From Planctomycetes bacterium RBG_16_43_13 (GTDB taxonomy: Bacteria; Planctomycetota; MHYJ01): DNA of 8,647 nt. The notes below the pieces were generated by a model. The model searched no databases, was not told the origin of the DNA, and worked only from the letters and a program-made list of their open reading frames with translations. Shown here piece after piece: positions 6,605 to 8,647 of this stretch. Location: NCBI GenBank assembly GCA_001828445.1, contig MHYJ01000020.1, positions 13,741 to 22,387 of the forward strand, in the 5' to 3' direction. A program made the position numbers and the translations under genes. The first letter of the stretch is position 1, and every line of letters begins with the position of its first letter.

Positions 6605-7918
6605 ATGAGCAAAAAGAAGCACCTCTCGCTTGCAACTAAGATTCTTATGGGGCTTGCTTTCGGTGCTATTTACGGCGTCGCCACCAACATAATGTTCAGC
6701 CACCACCCTACGCTCGAGTGGATAGTTGCAAACATCACATACCCAATAGGTCAGATATTCCTCCGCCTCATTTTTATGGTGGTGATACCTCTTATATTTT
6801 CTGCACTTGCACTTGGTGTGGCAGAGTTAGGCGACCTCCGACGGCTCGGACGGATAGGGTTTAAGACACTCTTCTATACAATAATAGTTACATCTATATC
6901 CGTTCTTATCGGCTTGACGTTGGTCAATTTAGTAGAACCCGGCAAAGGGCTCTCTGACGAGGCACGCACCAATCTTACGAAGACAATAAGTAACACTGCA
7001 ACACAGCAGAATATCCAGAGGGCTCAGGAGTCAAAATCAGTTGTTCAGACCATTCTGGATATAATCCCTCGCAATCCATTAGCAGATGCAGTCGGCTCTA
7101 TGGATGAGGGCTATAGAGGCGGCGGGCTACTTGCAGTGATGTTTTTCTCACTTATAGTAGGCATAGCATTAGCAAGAAGCGACCCTGCTAAAACACAAAC
7201 ATTTCTACACTTTCTACAAGGGTTATATGAAATCACTATGAAAATTATAGGATTCGCTATGGCTATCGCTCCCTACGGCGTCTTTGCACTTATATTTTCC
7301 ATCACCGCACGGCTTGGTTTTGAGGTTGTAGCTATACTTGGGAAATATGTCCTTGTTGTAATAGCTGGACTACTTATACACCAATTCGGCGTCTATTCAC
7401 TTCTTGTAAAAACATTAGCTAAAATGAGCCCTATAACATTCTTCAAGGCAATTCGAGAGGTTATGCTTACCGCTTTTTCCACAAGTTCGAGCAACGCAAC
7501 ACTTCCTACTTCTATTAAGGTTACAGAAGAAAATTTAGGCGTCCCAAAGGAAATATCTAGATTTGTCCTTACGCTCGGCTCTACTGCTAATCAAAATGGG
7601 ACCGCCCTCTATGAAGGTGTTACGGTATTATTCTTAGCTCAGTTCTTCGGAATAGAACTATCCCTCGGCTCGCAGATAACTGTTCTGCTAATGGCTATAC
7701 TCGCGGGCATAGGAACCGCGGGCGTGCCTGGCGGCTCTCTACCATTTATAGTTTTAATCCTTACCTCCGTTGGCATACCGGGCGAGGGCATAGGAGTAAT
7801 CCTCGGAGTTGACCGACTCCTCGATATGTGTAGAACAGTGTTGAATGTTACAGGTGATATTACTGCAGCAGCTTATATAGCTCGCTCCGAAGGATACAAT
7901 ATAGGGCAAAAAACATAA
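6605..7918 (+). CDS. Dicarboxylate/amino acid:cation symporter (DAACS, GltP/GltPh type)
   Basis: This inner-membrane carrier of 437 residues imports acidic amino acids or C4-dicarboxylates with cations. Residue numbers count from the ATG at 6605. It is hydrophobic throughout, with the serine-rich HP1 motif STSSSNATLPTS (292-303), the TM7 motif as NQNGTALYEG (329-338), the HP2 region GIGTAGVPGGSLPF (368-381) and the TM8 motif DRLLDMCRTVLNVTGD (403-418). Compared with GltPh from memory, Asp390, Asp394, Arg397, Thr398, Asn401 and Asp405 all have counterparts, so an acidic substrate is likely. TM7 departs from NMDGT: Met becomes Gln and the sodium-coordinating Asp becomes Asn. A polar stretch near 116-150 is the variable extracellular loop. 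An in-frame TTG at 6581 would add eight residues but lies inside the promoter and has no ribosome-binding site. It is divergent from the phosphofructokinase gene. Confidence 0.92.
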   Translation: MSKKKHLSLATKILMGLAFGAIYGVATNIMFSHHPTLEWIVANITYPIGQIFLRLIFMVVIPLIFSALALGVAELGDLRRLGRIGFKTLFYTIIVTSISVLIGLTLVNLVEPGKGLSDEARTNLTKTISNTATQQNIQRAQESKSVVQTILDIIPRNPLADAVGSMDEGYRGGGLLAVMFFSLIVGIALARSDPAKTQTFLHFLQGLYEITMKIIGFAMAIAPYGVFALIFSITARLGFEVVAILGKYVLVVIAGLLIHQFGVYSLLVKTLAKMSPITFFKAIREVMLTAFSTSSSNATLPTSIKVTEENLGVPKEISRFVLTLGSTANQNGTALYEGVTVLFLAQFFGIELSLGSQITVLLMAILAGIGTAGVPGGSLPFIVLILTSVGIPGEGIGVILGVDRLLDMCRTVLNVTGDITAAAYIARSEGYNIGQKT

Positions 7919-7952
7919 GAGGCGTAGGATACATCTCCGCCTACGCCTCTTA
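7908..7952 (-). terminator. Intrinsic terminator of the vWA-protein gene, partly within the symporter 3' end
   Basis: TAAGAGGCGTAGG (7916-7928) and CCTACGCCTCTTA (7940-7952) form a perfect 13-bp stem with an 11-base loop. On the minus strand the stem is followed two bases later by T6 (A6 at 7908-7913 on the plus strand), a classic Rho-independent terminator 11 bases past the vWA-gene stop. In the plus direction the hairpin starts at the symporter stop codon but has only a weak T tract, so it may act on both strands with unequal strength. Confidence 0.85.
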
Positions 7953-7963
7953 CTTATAGATAC

Positions 7964-8647
7964 CTAATTCACAAACTGATATGTCTCACCGTCAAGCGTA
8001 ACCGTAATCGTTTCGTTAGCACTCTGGGAGACATATTGATTCAGCTCCGGCTTCTTCTCCAAGAGCGTGAAGAACTCGTCGGAGTAATACTTCACCTGCT
8101 GGGTCTTGACATCTGCAGGTGTATCGTTGTCCTCCCATCCACCTTTTCTGCGGAAGAATGTCTTCCTGCCGATGTTCTGGACGTTCTGGACGCGGATCTT
8201 ATTACCCTTTTCGTCATAGTAACCCTGCTCATCTGCTGATTCGTTATGGTCTCTCTCTCTCTGACCTTGTAGATTCTTTGCCTGCATCGTACCAGATTGA
8301 CCACTCTCTCTCTTTGCAGAATCTGCAAGCTTCGACTTCATTTCCTCCTTAGCAGGGCTGGGTAATATCGAATACTCAAGACCTCCTCCACCTCTTCCTA
8401 TCGTAAGGTCCTCTCTCACAAGGTATGAGGTGTATTCTGTTATTATCCCGTATTTGATGCTGAGGCGGACTATCTCGTCCATCAACTCTTTCGTCTCCGC
8501 CTTCGAGAGGCGAATCTGGTCTATCAAGTATCCAATCTGCCTGGACGCCCAGAGTCGCTCGGCGAAGAATTTATTCGTATCTGTATCACCACTCGAGAAA
8601 CCGAGTTCATATACAAACGTCTGTTTTTCGCCCTTAACAGTTCCATC
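7964..8647 (-). CDS. VIT/vWA-domain-type protein, C-terminal part
   Basis: The frame is open to the window edge, giving 227 residues of a protein whose N-terminus lies outside. I recognise the C-terminal pattern of bacterial VIT (inter-alpha-trypsin inhibitor) plus von Willebrand factor A proteins. After a beta strand (FVYELGF) comes FFAERLWASRQIGYLIDQIR (27-46), then ELMDEIVRLSIKYGIITEYTSYLV (54-77), close to the family's RLWATRKIGYLL...LSKRYGIVTPYTS. A low-complexity linker rich in Gln, Lys, Glu and Arg follows (about 85-150). A final module ends with KYYSDEFFTLLEKKPELNQYV and a VTLDGETYQF strand, as in the family tail. Such proteins are usually exported or membrane-linked and of uncertain role. 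The vWA domain with its metal-site motif would be upstream and is not seen. A TTG at 8527 is internal, not the start. A strong terminator follows. Confidence 0.75.
   Translation of the reverse strand, partial: DGTVKGEKQTFVYELGFSSGDTDTNKFFAERLWASRQIGYLIDQIRLSKAETKELMDEIVRLSIKYGIITEYTSYLVREDLTIGRGGGGLEYSILPSPAKEEMKSKLADSAKRESGQSGTMQAKNLQGQRERDHNESADEQGYYDEKGNKIRVQNVQNIGRKTFFRRKGGWEDNDTPADVKTQQVKYYSDEFFTLLEKKPELNQYVSQSANETITVTLDGETYQFVN
8250..8262. repeat. Short CT dinucleotide repeat inside the vWA-protein gene
   Basis: The plus strand has an uninterrupted run of six CT units preceded by a T. It encodes Gln-Arg-Glu-Arg-Asp on the minus strand in the low-complexity linker. A second five-unit run lies at 8304-8313. 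Gain or loss of one unit would shift the frame, but six units is short for efficient slippage. Confidence 0.6.

Noticed and set aside
8036..8352. Open frames on both strands overlapping the vWA-type gene
   Set aside because: Low-complexity composition keeps other frames open here; the main minus-strand frame has family similarity at both ends and a terminator.
8525..8527. TTG at 8527 as the start of the vWA-type protein
   Set aside because: The frame stays open to the window edge, and the upstream residues (RLWASRQIGY) belong to the conserved family pattern.

Overview
The window reads as a bacterial chromosome segment of low to moderate G+C, with standard genetic code and no mobile element, tRNA, rRNA or CRISPR array. 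A tRNA-modification gene (mnmG) and a C-terminal vWA-protein fragment point to Bacteria. I cannot name the phylum with confidence; the gene mix and frequent ATA codons would fit an uncultured Gram-negative lineage, but that is a guess.

Layout, left to right. At 2-538 (+) is the 3' end of mnmG. At 587-3201 (+) lie a B12-binding-type radical SAM enzyme and a family-4-like glycosyltransferase, coupled by a GTGA overlap. Converging on them from the minus strand is a run read 6469 to 3198: a phosphofructokinase with pyrophosphate-type active-site residues, a PHP-domain phosphoesterase, a SAM methyltransferase, and the remains of a second glycosyltransferase. That remnant extends well beyond its longest open frame: its start, a frameshift at a G6 tract, a large internal deletion and its original C-terminus can all be read. 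The two glycosyltransferase genes meet at one TTAA that supplies both stop codons.

A divergent promoter region (6470-6604) separates the phosphofructokinase from a dicarboxylate/amino acid:cation symporter (6605-7918, +). The symporter has a variant sodium-site motif and a promoter placed so that its mRNA may be leaderless. A 13-bp hairpin at 7916-7952 ends the convergent genes; beyond it is the C-terminal part of a VIT/vWA-type protein (7964-8647, -) that runs off the window.

The block 587-4370 looks like part of a cell-surface polysaccharide or glycan locus (radical SAM, glycosyltransferases, methyltransferase). It is more A+T-rich in sampled lines than the PHP/phosphofructokinase/symporter part. 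The latter concerns central carbon metabolism and solute uptake. I saw no clearly new multi-gene system. The most informative points are the decayed glycosyltransferase, the predicted phosphoryl-donor preference of the phosphofructokinase and the unusual ion-site motif of the symporter.
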